This document shows positions 43,086 through 50,781 of a stretch of 64,000 nt of DNA, piece after piece. The DNA is from Flavobacteriaceae bacterium (GTDB lineage: Bacteria > Bacteroidota > Bacteroidia > Flavobacteriales > Flavobacteriaceae), in assembly GCA_004762155.1 (NCBI GenBank), contig SIHP01000013.1:99701-163700 (forward strand). The letters are read 5' to 3'. Under the pieces are notes generated by a model. The model made no database searches, was not told where the DNA came from, and saw only the letters and a list, made by a program, of their open reading frames with translations. The stretch's first letter is position 1. Each line of letters opens with the position of its first letter. A program made the position numbers and the translations under genes.

Positions 43086-43268
43086 TTATTGTTTTGAATC
43101 TTCTTCTTCTTCTATTTTAGTGGCATCTTTAAATTCTTTGATACCTGTACCTAAACCTTTCATTAATTCTGGAATCTTTTTACCTCCAAACATTAATAAA
43201 ACTAAAATTACTATAATAGCTATTTGCCATGGACCAATAATTCCTAAAAAAATTGTTAATAAGTTCAT
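43086..43268 (-). CDS. tatA: Sec-independent translocase subunit TatA
   Basis: A 60-residue TatA/E protein. It has one N-terminal membrane helix (I-G-P-W-Q-I-A-I-I-V-I-L-V-L-L-M), the F-G-G-K-K-I-P-E-L hinge, and the amphipathic helix M-K-G-L-G-T-G-I-K-E-F-K-D-A, then an acidic tail. TatA forms the pore of the twin-arginine pathway with TatC. The ATG at 43268 is chosen because a promoter element (TACTTTTG) lies 20 bases upstream, inside the longer frame. No tatC is in the window. Confidence 0.9.
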   Translation of the reverse strand: MNLLTIFLGIIGPWQIAIIVILVLLMFGGKKIPELMKGLGTGIKEFKDATKIEEEEDSKQ

Positions 43269-43287
43269 ATCTTTAAATTTGATTATA

Positions 43288-43295
43288 CAAAAGTA
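43288..43295 (-). promoter_or_regulatory. -7 promoter element of tatA
   Basis: TACTTTTG on the minus strand (43295-43288) fits TAnnTTTG. Its position fixes the tatA start at 43268. Confidence 0.55.
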
Positions 43296-43321
43296 CAAAA
43301 ACTTTACTATTATAAGTAAAA

Positions 43322-45520
43322 TTAATGCGAAACTAAGGTGAAATCTAAATGTTTTCGTTCTAAATCAGTATGTTTAACTTTAACTACAACATCATCTCCT
43401 AATTGAATTTGATTTTTAGTAGATTGTCCAACAATAGCATATAATTTTTCATCAAATATGTAATAATCATCTTTTATATCTCTAATACGTACCATTCCTT
43501 CACACTTATTAGATTTAATTTCAACATAAATTCCCCATTCAGTAACACCAGATATTACACCTTCAAATTCTTCATCTTTATGTTCTTGCATGTATTTTAC
43601 TTGCATGTATTTTATAGAATCACGTTCTGCTTTAGAAGCTAGCTCTTCCATTTTAGAAGAATGTTTACATTTTTCTTCATAAATTTCAGGTTTTGGTGAA
43701 TCTTTACCATCTAAATAGTGTTGTAATAAACGATGAGTCATTACATCAGGATATCTTCTAATTGGAGAAGTAAAATGACTATAATATTCAAAAGCTAAAC
43801 CATAATGACCAATATTTTGAGTAGTATACTCTGCTTTACTCATAGATCTAATTGTTAGTGTTTCCACCATATTAGACTCAGCTTTTCCATTAACATCAGC
43901 TAATAATTTATTTAGAGAATCTGATGTTTTTTCTTTGGTTTCTGTATTGATTTTATAACCAAACTTACCTATAATATTCTGTAAAGCTGCTAGCTTTTCT
44001 AAATTAGGTTCATCGTGAACACGATAAATAAAAGCTTTGTTAGTTGGTTTACCTCCCTTGGCTTTTCCAATGAATTCAGCTACTTTTTTATTAGCAAGTA
44101 ACATAAACTCTTCTATAAGTTTATTTGCGTCTTTAGATTCCTTAAAAAACACTCCAGTTGGATTAGCTTCTTCGTCTAATTGGAATTTAACTTCAACTCT
44201 ATCAAAAGATATTGCTCCTGCCTTCATTCTTTTTTTACGAAGTTTTTTTGCAAGTTCATCTAATTTTAAAGTTGCTTCAACAATAGCATCATCAACAATA
44301 TATTCTTCTCCTGTAATTGAAATATCTTCAGGAATGGTATTTCCTTTTGTTTCTATAATAACTTGTGCTTCTTCATAGGCAAAACGCTTATCAGAATACG
44401 TAACAGTTCTTCCATACCATTCTTTAATTATATGTGATTTTTCATCTAGTTCAAAAACAGCAGAAAAAGTTAATTTTTCTTCATTTGGTCGTAAGGAACA
44501 AACTCCGTTTGATAATACTTCTGGTAACATTGGTACAACTCTGTCTACTAAATAAACCGAAGTTGCTCTGCTATAAGCTTCATCATCTAAAATAGTTTTT
44601 GGTTGTAAATAATGGGAAACATCAGCAATGTGAATTCCTATTTCATAATTTCCATTTTCTAATTTTGTGAATGATAGTGCATCATCAAAATCTTTAGCAT
44701 CTTTAGGATCAATAGTAAATGTTAAATCAGCTCGCATATCTCTACGCTTGGCTATTTCATCTTTAGTAATATCAAATGATAAATTTTCTGCATCTTTTTC
44801 TACTTCCTCTGGAAACTCAAATGGTAATCCGTATTCTAGTAAAATTGAATGTATTTCTGTATTATGTTCTCCTGGTTTACCTAATATTTGTGTGATTTTA
44901 CCAAATGGATTCTTTGATTTATCAGGCCAATCTGTAATTGATGCTAATACTTTATCTCCATCTTCTGCTCCACCTAATTTAGATTGCGCTATAAAAATAT
45001 CTGCATACATTTTATGATTATCAGGTATCACAAAACCAAAGTTTTTATTCATTTGTAACGTACCTACAAACTCAGTTTTATCTCTTTCTAAAATTTCAAC
45101 AACATCTGCTTCTAATTTTAAACTTTTACGCTTTTTGTAAACATATACACGAACAAAATCGTTGTGTAATGCGTGATTTAGGTTAACAGAAGGAACAAAA
45201 ATATCTTTTTCAAAATCATCACATATAAAATATCCATTTCCATTAGATGTTAAATCTAATTTTCCAACATGGTATTTTCTATCTTCATTTATTTGAAACT
45301 TTCCTCTGTCTATTTCTTTAACTTTTCTGTTTGTGGTAAGTTCTGCTAATTTTTTTATTATTTGGGTTTTCCCATCAGTATCTACAACGCCTAGTTTTGA
45401 TGCTATTTGTTTATAGTTGTATGCTTTTTCACTGTCTTCATTTAGAACTCTAAAAATATTACGTGTAAGGTCTTTAATAACTTTTCCTTTTTTTTTGTAA
45501 ATTTTTCTCTTCTTGCTCAT
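43322..45520 (-). CDS. rnr: Ribonuclease R
   Basis: A 732-residue 3'-5' exoribonuclease of the RNB family that degrades structured RNA. Order of domains: basic N-terminal winged-helix region (about 1-75), two cold-shock domains, the RNB catalytic core with T-F-T-I-D-P-K-D-A-K-D-F-D-D-A near 260 (the Asp metal ligands), and a C-terminal S1 domain (F-E-G-V-I-S-G-V-T-E-W-G-I-Y-V-E). The ATG at 45520 begins M-S-K-K-R-K-I-Y-K-K-K-G, a typical basic leader; ten more codons upstream are open but not needed. The gene ends next to the tatA promoter region. Confidence 0.95.
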   Translation of the reverse strand: MSKKRKIYKKKGKVIKDLTRNIFRVLNEDSEKAYNYKQIASKLGVVDTDGKTQIIKKLAELTTNRKVKEIDRGKFQINEDRKYHVGKLDLTSNGNGYFICDDFEKDIFVPSVNLNHALHNDFVRVYVYKKRKSLKLEADVVEILERDKTEFVGTLQMNKNFGFVIPDNHKMYADIFIAQSKLGGAEDGDKVLASITDWPDKSKNPFGKITQILGKPGEHNTEIHSILLEYGLPFEFPEEVEKDAENLSFDITKDEIAKRRDMRADLTFTIDPKDAKDFDDALSFTKLENGNYEIGIHIADVSHYLQPKTILDDEAYSRATSVYLVDRVVPMLPEVLSNGVCSLRPNEEKLTFSAVFELDEKSHIIKEWYGRTVTYSDKRFAYEEAQVIIETKGNTIPEDISITGEEYIVDDAIVEATLKLDELAKKLRKKRMKAGAISFDRVEVKFQLDEEANPTGVFFKESKDANKLIEEFMLLANKKVAEFIGKAKGGKPTNKAFIYRVHDEPNLEKLAALQNIIGKFGYKINTETKEKTSDSLNKLLADVNGKAESNMVETLTIRSMSKAEYTTQNIGHYGLAFEYYSHFTSPIRRYPDVMTHRLLQHYLDGKDSPKPEIYEEKCKHSSKMEELASKAERDSIKYMQVKYMQEHKDEEFEGVISGVTEWGIYVEIKSNKCEGMVRIRDIKDDYYIFDEKLYAIVGQSTKNQIQLGDDVVVKVKHTDLERKHLDFTLVSH

Positions 45521-45637
45521 TAATCTATCTTCTTTATAAATTTTGAGCAAATTACAAATAAAATGACTGTTAAAATATTAAAATAATAATTATAAGCTCT
45601 TTTTTGTATTTTAACTTCCTTTTTATAAATATGTTAT

Positions 45638-46546
45638 ATGAATACAAGATGGTTTTTAATAGTAAATCCAACCGCTGGAAATGGAAACTTTAATTCATTA
45701 TGGAAAGAAATTAAAACAACTTTAGAAGAAAAGAATATAGTATATGATTATAAAAAAACTACACATACTTCTCATGAAATAGAATTGATTAAAGCTGCTG
45801 TAAATGAAGGATATACAAATTTTATAGCTGTTGGTGGTGATGGAACATTACACCATATTGTAAACGGAATTATGTTACAAAAAAAAATAGCGACTACAAA
45901 AATAACAGTAGCTGTAATACCATTAGGCACTGGAAATGATTGGGTTAAAACATATAATATTCCTAAAAATATAAGTAAAACAATAGACTTAATAAAAAAT
46001 AAAAAAACAATACATCAAGATATTGGTTTGTTAAAATTAGCAAATAAAACTGTCTTTTTTAATAATATAGCAGGTATTGGTTATGATGCTTACGTTGTTA
46101 AAAAGCTACAAAAATTAAAAAAATTAGGAAGTATTGCTTACTTAATAAGCGGACTGAAAGGTTTAATCTTTTACAAGAAAAATATATTTAAAATTGAAAT
46201 TAATGGAACTATAATTGAAACAAAGTCATTAATGACAGTTTTTGGAATTTGTAAATATTCTGGAGGAGGAATGTTACTCACGGACTATAAAGATTCGTCA
46301 GATGGTTTGTTAGATGTTACAATAGTAAAAAACTTAACTTTTATAGATCTACTTATCAATTTGAAGAAATTATACACAGGAGTGTTAATAAAGCACCCAA
46401 AAGTAACAACATTAACCACAAACGAACTAAAAATAACTCCCAGCGATTTAAAAAACACATTTATACAAGCAGACGGAGAACTTATAGGAACAGGAGAAGT
46501 AAGTATTACTATTTGTAAACAAGCAATACAATTTGTTATACCTTAG
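45638..46546 (+). CDS. Diacylglycerol/lipid kinase family protein (YegS-like)
   Basis: A 302-residue lipid kinase of the DAGK catalytic family. Signatures: V-N-P-T-A-G-N-G at the N-terminus, A-V-G-G-D-G-T-L-H-H-I-V-N-G (nucleotide-binding), P-L-G-T-G-N-D-W, and G-I-G-Y-D-A-Y-V in the second lobe. The likely role is phosphorylation of a diacylglycerol or sphingoid-type lipid. It is divergent from RNase R and stands before a long AT-rich gap. Confidence 0.93.
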   Translation: MNTRWFLIVNPTAGNGNFNSLWKEIKTTLEEKNIVYDYKKTTHTSHEIELIKAAVNEGYTNFIAVGGDGTLHHIVNGIMLQKKIATTKITVAVIPLGTGNDWVKTYNIPKNISKTIDLIKNKKTIHQDIGLLKLANKTVFFNNIAGIGYDAYVVKKLQKLKKLGSIAYLISGLKGLIFYKKNIFKIEINGTIIETKSLMTVFGICKYSGGGMLLTDYKDSSDGLLDVTIVKNLTFIDLLINLKKLYTGVLIKHPKVTTLTTNELKITPSDLKNTFIQADGELIGTGEVSITICKQAIQFVIP

Positions 46547-47098
46547 TTTTTCAATTTAAATTTTTAAAACTTAACTGTTATTAACAATATATATAATTAT
46601 AAAAAAGATTTTTAAAAATTTAAAAAAGAAATGATTGTTATTATAGTGTGTTAATATGTAGCATAAAAAGTAGATTTAAATATTGTGTATGTGAGTTATT
46701 AAAAGAAATAAACATATTATGATTATTTTAATCCGTTTAAAATCAGTTTTAAAATAGAGTTATTAACAAAACTTATAAACAGAAGTTAACGTAGTTTTAT
46801 GAATAGTTAATTTCATTTTCAATGTAAACAAAGGGTTAATTTTATGTTGATAAAATGTCTCTAAAAAATCAAAAGAAAAGTTGCACAAGTGCTTACCTGT
46901 ATTGTATTGTAAAAAAAAGCTGATAAATCAAATTTATTTTTCAAAACATACGATTACTTCTTAACAATTTAGAAATATAGATAAATCCTTTATTTATAGT
47001 GGTTTATTAAGATTGATAAAAAAAGCATTGTTAATAGCTGTTGATAACCGTTAATAACCCTATTTTTGTGGTAGTAATACAACTAAAATCAACAGATT
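46547..47098. other. Long AT-rich gap before rpiB
   Basis: About 550 bases without a coding frame. It contains repeated TTATTAACA, GTTAATA and TTGATAACC-like words, dense near its right end (47020-47062), next to the rpiB promoter. No perfect DnaA box (TTATCCACA) was found. It could be a regulatory or origin-like region; nothing decisive is visible. Confidence 0.4.
47041..47068 (+). promoter_or_regulatory. Promoter of rpiB, close to the Bacteroidota consensus
   Basis: TTG at 47041-47043 and TATTTTTG at 47061-47068 are 17 bases apart, matching TTG-N17-23-TAnnTTTG. The start codon follows 30 bases after the -7 element. Confidence 0.75.
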
Positions 47099-47533
47099 AT
47101 GACAATCGCTATCGGAAATGACCACGCAGGTACCGAATACAAATTTGAAATTATTCAATTATTAGAGGAATTAGGACATAAGGTAATCAACTTTGGAACT
47201 AATGATGATAGTAGTATGGATTATCCAGATGCTATACATCCAACAGCAGAAGCTGTAGAAACAGAAATGGCTGAAATGGGTATTATTTTATGTGGAAGTG
47301 GAAATGGAGCTCAAATGACAGCAAACAAACACCAAGGTGTACGTGCAGCTTTATGTTGGAATAATGAATTAGTAGCACTAACAAGACAACATAATAATGC
47401 TAATATTTTAACAATACCAGCTCGTTTTGTATCGCTTCAACAAGCTTTAGGTTTTGTAAAGATTTTTTTAACTACAGAATTTGAAGGTGGACGTCATCAA
47501 AACAGAGTAGCTAAAATAGCTTGTGATTGCTAA
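47099..47533 (+). CDS. rpiB: Ribose 5-phosphate isomerase B
   Basis: A 144-residue RpiB/LacAB-type isomerase interconverting ribose 5-phosphate and ribulose 5-phosphate. Motifs: G-N-D-H-A-G-T-E-Y-K (catalytic region), D-Y-P-D, C-G-S-G-N-G-A-Q-M-T-A-N-K-H-Q-G-V-R-A-A-L-C-W (phosphate-binding and active Cys-containing segment), and the C-terminal R-H-Q-N-R-V. The last bases overlap the ATG of the next gene (TAATG). Confidence 0.96.
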   Translation: MTIAIGNDHAGTEYKFEIIQLLEELGHKVINFGTNDDSSMDYPDAIHPTAEAVETEMAEMGIILCGSGNGAQMTANKHQGVRAALCWNNELVALTRQHNNANILTIPARFVSLQQALGFVKIFLTTEFEGGRHQNRVAKIACDC

Positions 47534-47973
47534 TGGATTTTTATATTAAATCTTTTGAAAATCTTACTACGTTGGAATTGTATGATTTTTTACAATTACG
47601 TTCAGATGTTTTTGTTGTAGAACAAGAATGTGTGTTTTTAGATTTGGATAGTAGAGATAAAGATGCAATTCATATTTTTGGAAAAAAGAACGATAAAATT
47701 GTTGCCTATACTCGTTTATTCAAGCCAGGTGATTATTATAAAGAAGCTAGTATTGGTAGAGTAGTTGTAAAAAAAGAAGAACGTAAATTTGGTTACGGAC
47801 ATGAATTAATGCAATTTTCTATTAAAAATGTAGCAGAAAAATACAAAACATCTACGATAAAAATTGGTGCTCAAAAATATTTAAAAAGTTTTTATGAAAG
47901 TCACGGATTTAAACAAATTGGTGAAGAATATTTAGAAGATGGAATTATTCATATATATATGATTAAAAACTAA
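47533..47973 (+). CDS. GNAT N-acetyltransferase, ElaA-like
   Basis: A 146-residue GNAT enzyme. It reads L-R-S-D-V-F-V-V-E-Q-E-C-V-F-L-D-L-D near the N-terminus and I-G-R-V-V-V-K-K-E-E-R-K-F-G-Y-G in the acetyl-CoA-binding loop, as in the ElaA subfamily. The ATG at 47533 overlaps the rpiB stop by one base; an alternative TTG two codons upstream is disfavoured. The acceptor is unknown. Co-transcribed with rpiB. Confidence 0.92.
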   Translation: MDFYIKSFENLTTLELYDFLQLRSDVFVVEQECVFLDLDSRDKDAIHIFGKKNDKIVAYTRLFKPGDYYKEASIGRVVVKKEERKFGYGHELMQFSIKNVAEKYKTSTIKIGAQKYLKSFYESHGFKQIGEEYLEDGIIHIYMIKN

Positions 47974-48008
47974 AAAAAGGTGAAGCGTTTAACGCTTCAC
48001 CTTTTTTG
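47974..48008. terminator. Strong bidirectional terminator
   Basis: AAAAAAAGGTGAAGCGTT and AACGCTTCACCTTTTTT make a perfect long stem. It follows directly after the GNAT gene and also faces the brnQ gene. Confidence 0.92.
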
Positions 48009-48089
48009 TTATAGCTATAGTTTTAATCTTGCCATAGCGTAATTTTAAGTAATTAAACTTTTTTATTTTCGATACAAGTATCTGGGAGT

Positions 48090-49379
48090 TTAACGTTTGG
48101 TTATCGCCCTGCGATTAAATAGTATAAAAGTAATTAAAACAGGTAATACCCAACCTAAACTAAATTCTGATAGTGGAATTACGTTTTGAATACCTGTTAG
48201 GTTTTCTCTTGGAATAATAAAACCTAAAAAATCAGGAATACTAAATATAAATGTTACTAAAACTACTGCTTTAAAAACAGTTTTAGAAGCCCATTTTTCT
48301 GGTAATACATTGAGTAAAATTAAAGTGATAGTAATTGGGTAAATAAACATTAAAACTGGTAAAGCAATTACAATTATAGAATGGAAATCCATTTGTCCAA
48401 CCAAAACACCAACCAAACAACCTATAATTGCTGTAATTATATACGCTTTTTGAGAGTTTTTAAACAAACCTTTAAAATAATCTGCCGTTCCAGTAATAAT
48501 TCCAACAGCCGTTGTAAAACATGCCAAAGCAATTAATGCACTTAAAAATATATTTCCAATATTTCCTAAGGTTGTAATACTAATACCTTGTAATAAATTG
48601 GCTCTTTGCATATCGTTACTTAACGTTCCATCTACTAAAATTTCTGAACCATAAAATGCACCTACAGCAATTAAACCAGCATAAATTATAAAGAGACCAA
48701 CTCCAGCAATAATTCCTGATTTTTTAATCAATTCTTTTTTACTTTCAAACGAATTATGTCCTTTTAATTGTAGAGAAATAATAACAACACCACCAACTAC
48801 AACAGCTCCAATAGCATCAAAAGTTTGATATCCTTCTAATAATCCACTTACAATTGGTGTTGTAAACTTACTAGGATTCATAATCATATTACTAGAAAAT
48901 AATCCAATACCAATTACTAAAACTAAAATAAGTACTATAAGCGGAGTTAGGTATTTACCTATAAGATTAAAGATTTTAGATCTATTTAAAACAAAGATTA
49001 AAACTAAAGAAAAATAAACACAGCTTGTAATAAACGGACTTGTTCCAAAAAATGGATAAATGACAATTTCATGTGTTGCAGAAGCAGTTCTAGGTGATGG
49101 AATTGCAATAGAGATAATGTATACAATAACACAATATATAAAACTAAATATTGGTGATACTTTTTTACCAAAATCATATAAAGTTCCTTGTAGCTTTGCG
49201 TGTGCTAAAATTCCAATAATAGGAATTACAACAGCAGTAATCATAAAACCAATAGTTACTAAAAGCCAATTCTCGCCAGCATTATATCCTAATAAAGGAG
49301 GTAATAGTAAATTTCCTGCTCCAAAAAAAAGTGAAAATATTGCAAAACCTGCAATCCATATTTCTTTTCTTTTGTTCAT
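48090..49379 (-). CDS. brnQ: Branched-chain amino acid transport system II carrier protein BrnQ
   Basis: A 429-residue LIVCS-family permease with twelve hydrophobic segments. The start I-A-G-F-A-I-F-S-L-F-F-G-A-G-N-L-L-L-P-P is the family hallmark, and T-A-D-Y-F-K near 300 is also typical. It probably imports leucine, isoleucine and valine with a cation. Its last residues (F-N-R-R-A-I-T-K-R) are encoded within a dispersed repeat, so the C-terminus was probably extended or replaced by the repeat. Confidence 0.93.
   Translation of the reverse strand: MNKRKEIWIAGFAIFSLFFGAGNLLLPPLLGYNAGENWLLVTIGFMITAVVIPIIGILAHAKLQGTLYDFGKKVSPIFSFIYCVIVYIISIAIPSPRTASATHEIVIYPFFGTSPFITSCVYFSLVLIFVLNRSKIFNLIGKYLTPLIVLILVLVIGIGLFSSNMIMNPSKFTTPIVSGLLEGYQTFDAIGAVVVGGVVIISLQLKGHNSFESKKELIKKSGIIAGVGLFIIYAGLIAVGAFYGSEILVDGTLSNDMQRANLLQGISITTLGNIGNIFLSALIALACFTTAVGIITGTADYFKGLFKNSQKAYIITAIIGCLVGVLVGQMDFHSIIVIALPVLMFIYPITITLILLNVLPEKWASKTVFKAVVLVTFIFSIPDFLGFIIPRENLTGIQNVIPLSEFSLGWVLPVLITFILFNRRAITKR
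48091..48120 (+). repeat. Dispersed repeat, core ATCGCCCTGCGAT, copy 3
   Basis: TAACGTTTGGTTATCGCCCT followed by GCGATTAAAT. The core ATCGCCCTGCGAT (48103-48115) is a perfect inverted repeat. It lies inside the last codons of brnQ, so it encodes the end of that protein. Confidence 0.75.
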
Positions 49380-49520
49380 TTTTATTTTATCTAAGTTAGC
49401 GAAATATACATCTTTTTAAGTGATGTTAAAAGGCTTTTTTAAGCTTAGAATTTTGTTTTGAGGAAGATTATAAGGTTTCAAGAGATTTTTTAATCTTAAG
49501 GTGATAGTTTAAATAATTAA

Positions 49521-49540
49521 CCCCGATGCTTGCATCGGGG
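49521..49540. terminator. Perfect GC-rich hairpin
   Basis: CCCCGATGC and GCATCGGGG form a nine-base stem around TT, followed by AATTTTAAT. It is the strongest GC-rich hairpin seen in a gap between two minus-strand genes and may terminate. GCATCGGGGAATT also opens the dispersed repeat at 30688. Confidence 0.65.
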
Positions 49541-49590
49541 AATTTTAATAGATATTTCTATCTAATAACTTTATTATACGTTTATACTAT

Positions 49591-50475
49591 TTATTCTTCT
49601 TCTTTTCTACCGAAAATTTTGTTTTTAAAAGCAGAGAAAAGCCCAACTGCACCAATGGCTATAAATTTCCAGAATTTTAAAATAACTACAAAAAAACCAG
49701 CTTTAGCTAATAATTTACCAGCAATTAAACCACCAATACCATATGCGGCAACTTTGTCATAATCCGGATTAAAATCTGCATATGTATTTCCTTCAGTAAA
49801 AGAAACACTATTTAAAATTTGATTAACATCTTTATTAAATAAAGGTAAAATATCAATAGTACCAATTGCATTTAAGTTTAAAAAACCTTCTCTACCTAAA
49901 ACTCTAATATTATAATTAAGTGTATTTACTTCTTCACCTTCAAATTTTAATTCTTTTGCCCAATGTAATTTTTTATAAGCTTCATCATAAAAAGGTTTTG
50001 ATGCCCAACCAACGATGTCCATTGTTGGATATCCTTGTTTTTTTCTTTCATCATTAGTAGCATCTGCATCACCTTGCATTTCTTCTAATAATTCATCATA
50101 ATCAATATCTTTAGCATCTTCGTCATTAATATATCCATCATCTGAATACGTTATTTCAACAGCGTAAGTAAAATTTTCACTAATTGGATCTGTATCTTTT
50201 GGAAATAATAAACCTAAAACATCAGCTGGAGGATTTCCCCATAAATCTGTTAGTACATAAGCACTTTGTTTTGCATCTAAAAGTTTATAACCTTCTGGAA
50301 CAATAATTTCAGCAATTCCATTTTGTAAAGAAACAACTCCTTCTTGGTAAGTAAAGGAATTATTAATACTGTCTAATTTTCTTGTATATTCTTCTATTGA
50401 AATTTCTTGACTTTCAGAATCTTGAGCAAAAGAAAATGCGCTCACCAATAATAATACTGCTACTATTTTTTTCAT
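49591..50475 (-). CDS. DUF2167-type membrane protein
   Basis: A 294-residue exported protein: signal peptide M-K-K-I-V-A-V-L-L-L-V-S-A-F-S-F-A-Q, a periplasmic domain with G-N-P-P, V-G-W-A-S-K-P-F-Y-D and L-x-W-A-K-E-L, and a C-terminal membrane hairpin (about 240-285; G-I-G-G-L-I-A-G-K-L-L-A-K-A-G-F) ending in basic K-N-K-I-F-G-R-K. This matches the DUF2167 family of YjcZ-like membrane proteins. The function is unknown. Confidence 0.82.
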   Translation of the reverse strand: MKKIVAVLLLVSAFSFAQDSESQEISIEEYTRKLDSINNSFTYQEGVVSLQNGIAEIIVPEGYKLLDAKQSAYVLTDLWGNPPADVLGLLFPKDTDPISENFTYAVEITYSDDGYINDEDAKDIDYDELLEEMQGDADATNDERKKQGYPTMDIVGWASKPFYDEAYKKLHWAKELKFEGEEVNTLNYNIRVLGREGFLNLNAIGTIDILPLFNKDVNQILNSVSFTEGNTYADFNPDYDKVAAYGIGGLIAGKLLAKAGFFVVILKFWKFIAIGAVGLFSAFKNKIFGRKEEE

Positions 50476-50550
50476 AATTTATTTTTTTAAGCGGCGAAAC
50501 TACAAAAAAATAATCAACTTAAGTACTATATTATGAATTGATTAAGTAAG

Positions 50551-50659
50551 AGAATCTACTTCTTTTACATCACCAGCATTCATATCATTCAATAAAATAG
50601 TACCAACTCTTATACGGACTAAACGTAGTGTTGGAAAACCAACTGCAGCTGTCATTTTA
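50551..50659 (-). pseudogene. Duplicated 3' end of the pseudouridine synthase gene
   Basis: 109 bases nearly identical (3 mismatches by eye) to 53257-53365, the end of the intact pseudouridine synthase gene, in the same orientation. Translated on the minus strand it gives M-T-A-A-V-G-F-P-T-L-R-L-V-R-I-R-V-G and ends with an extra short tail and TAA. Both copies together flank the metalloprotease gene as direct repeats. Confidence 0.88.
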
Positions 50660-50694
50660 TAATTTTATTTTAATTTAAAAAAAATTATAAAATG
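50653..50694. repeat. Inverted repeat at the edge of the duplicated fragment
   Basis: CATTTTATAATTTT (50653-50666) and AAAATTATAAAATG (50681-50694) are exact complements around a 14-base loop. The left arm begins inside the duplicated block, so the hairpin marks the junction between the duplication and new DNA. Confidence 0.7.
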
Positions 50695-50781
50695 TCGGTA
50701 AATTACATTCTTTTGTCGTATTTATTACACTTAATAGGAAGCATATAATTTATTTTAGTGGAAAGTAAATCCCTAAGAAAT

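Noticed and set aside
46547..47098. Calling this gap oriC
   Set aside because: No perfect DnaA box, no dnaA and no GC-skew information, so it is reported only as a weak candidate.
50758..50781. GTG start eight codons upstream for the metalloprotease
   Set aside because: The ATG at 50782 begins a standard signal peptide, so the upstream codons are unnecessary.
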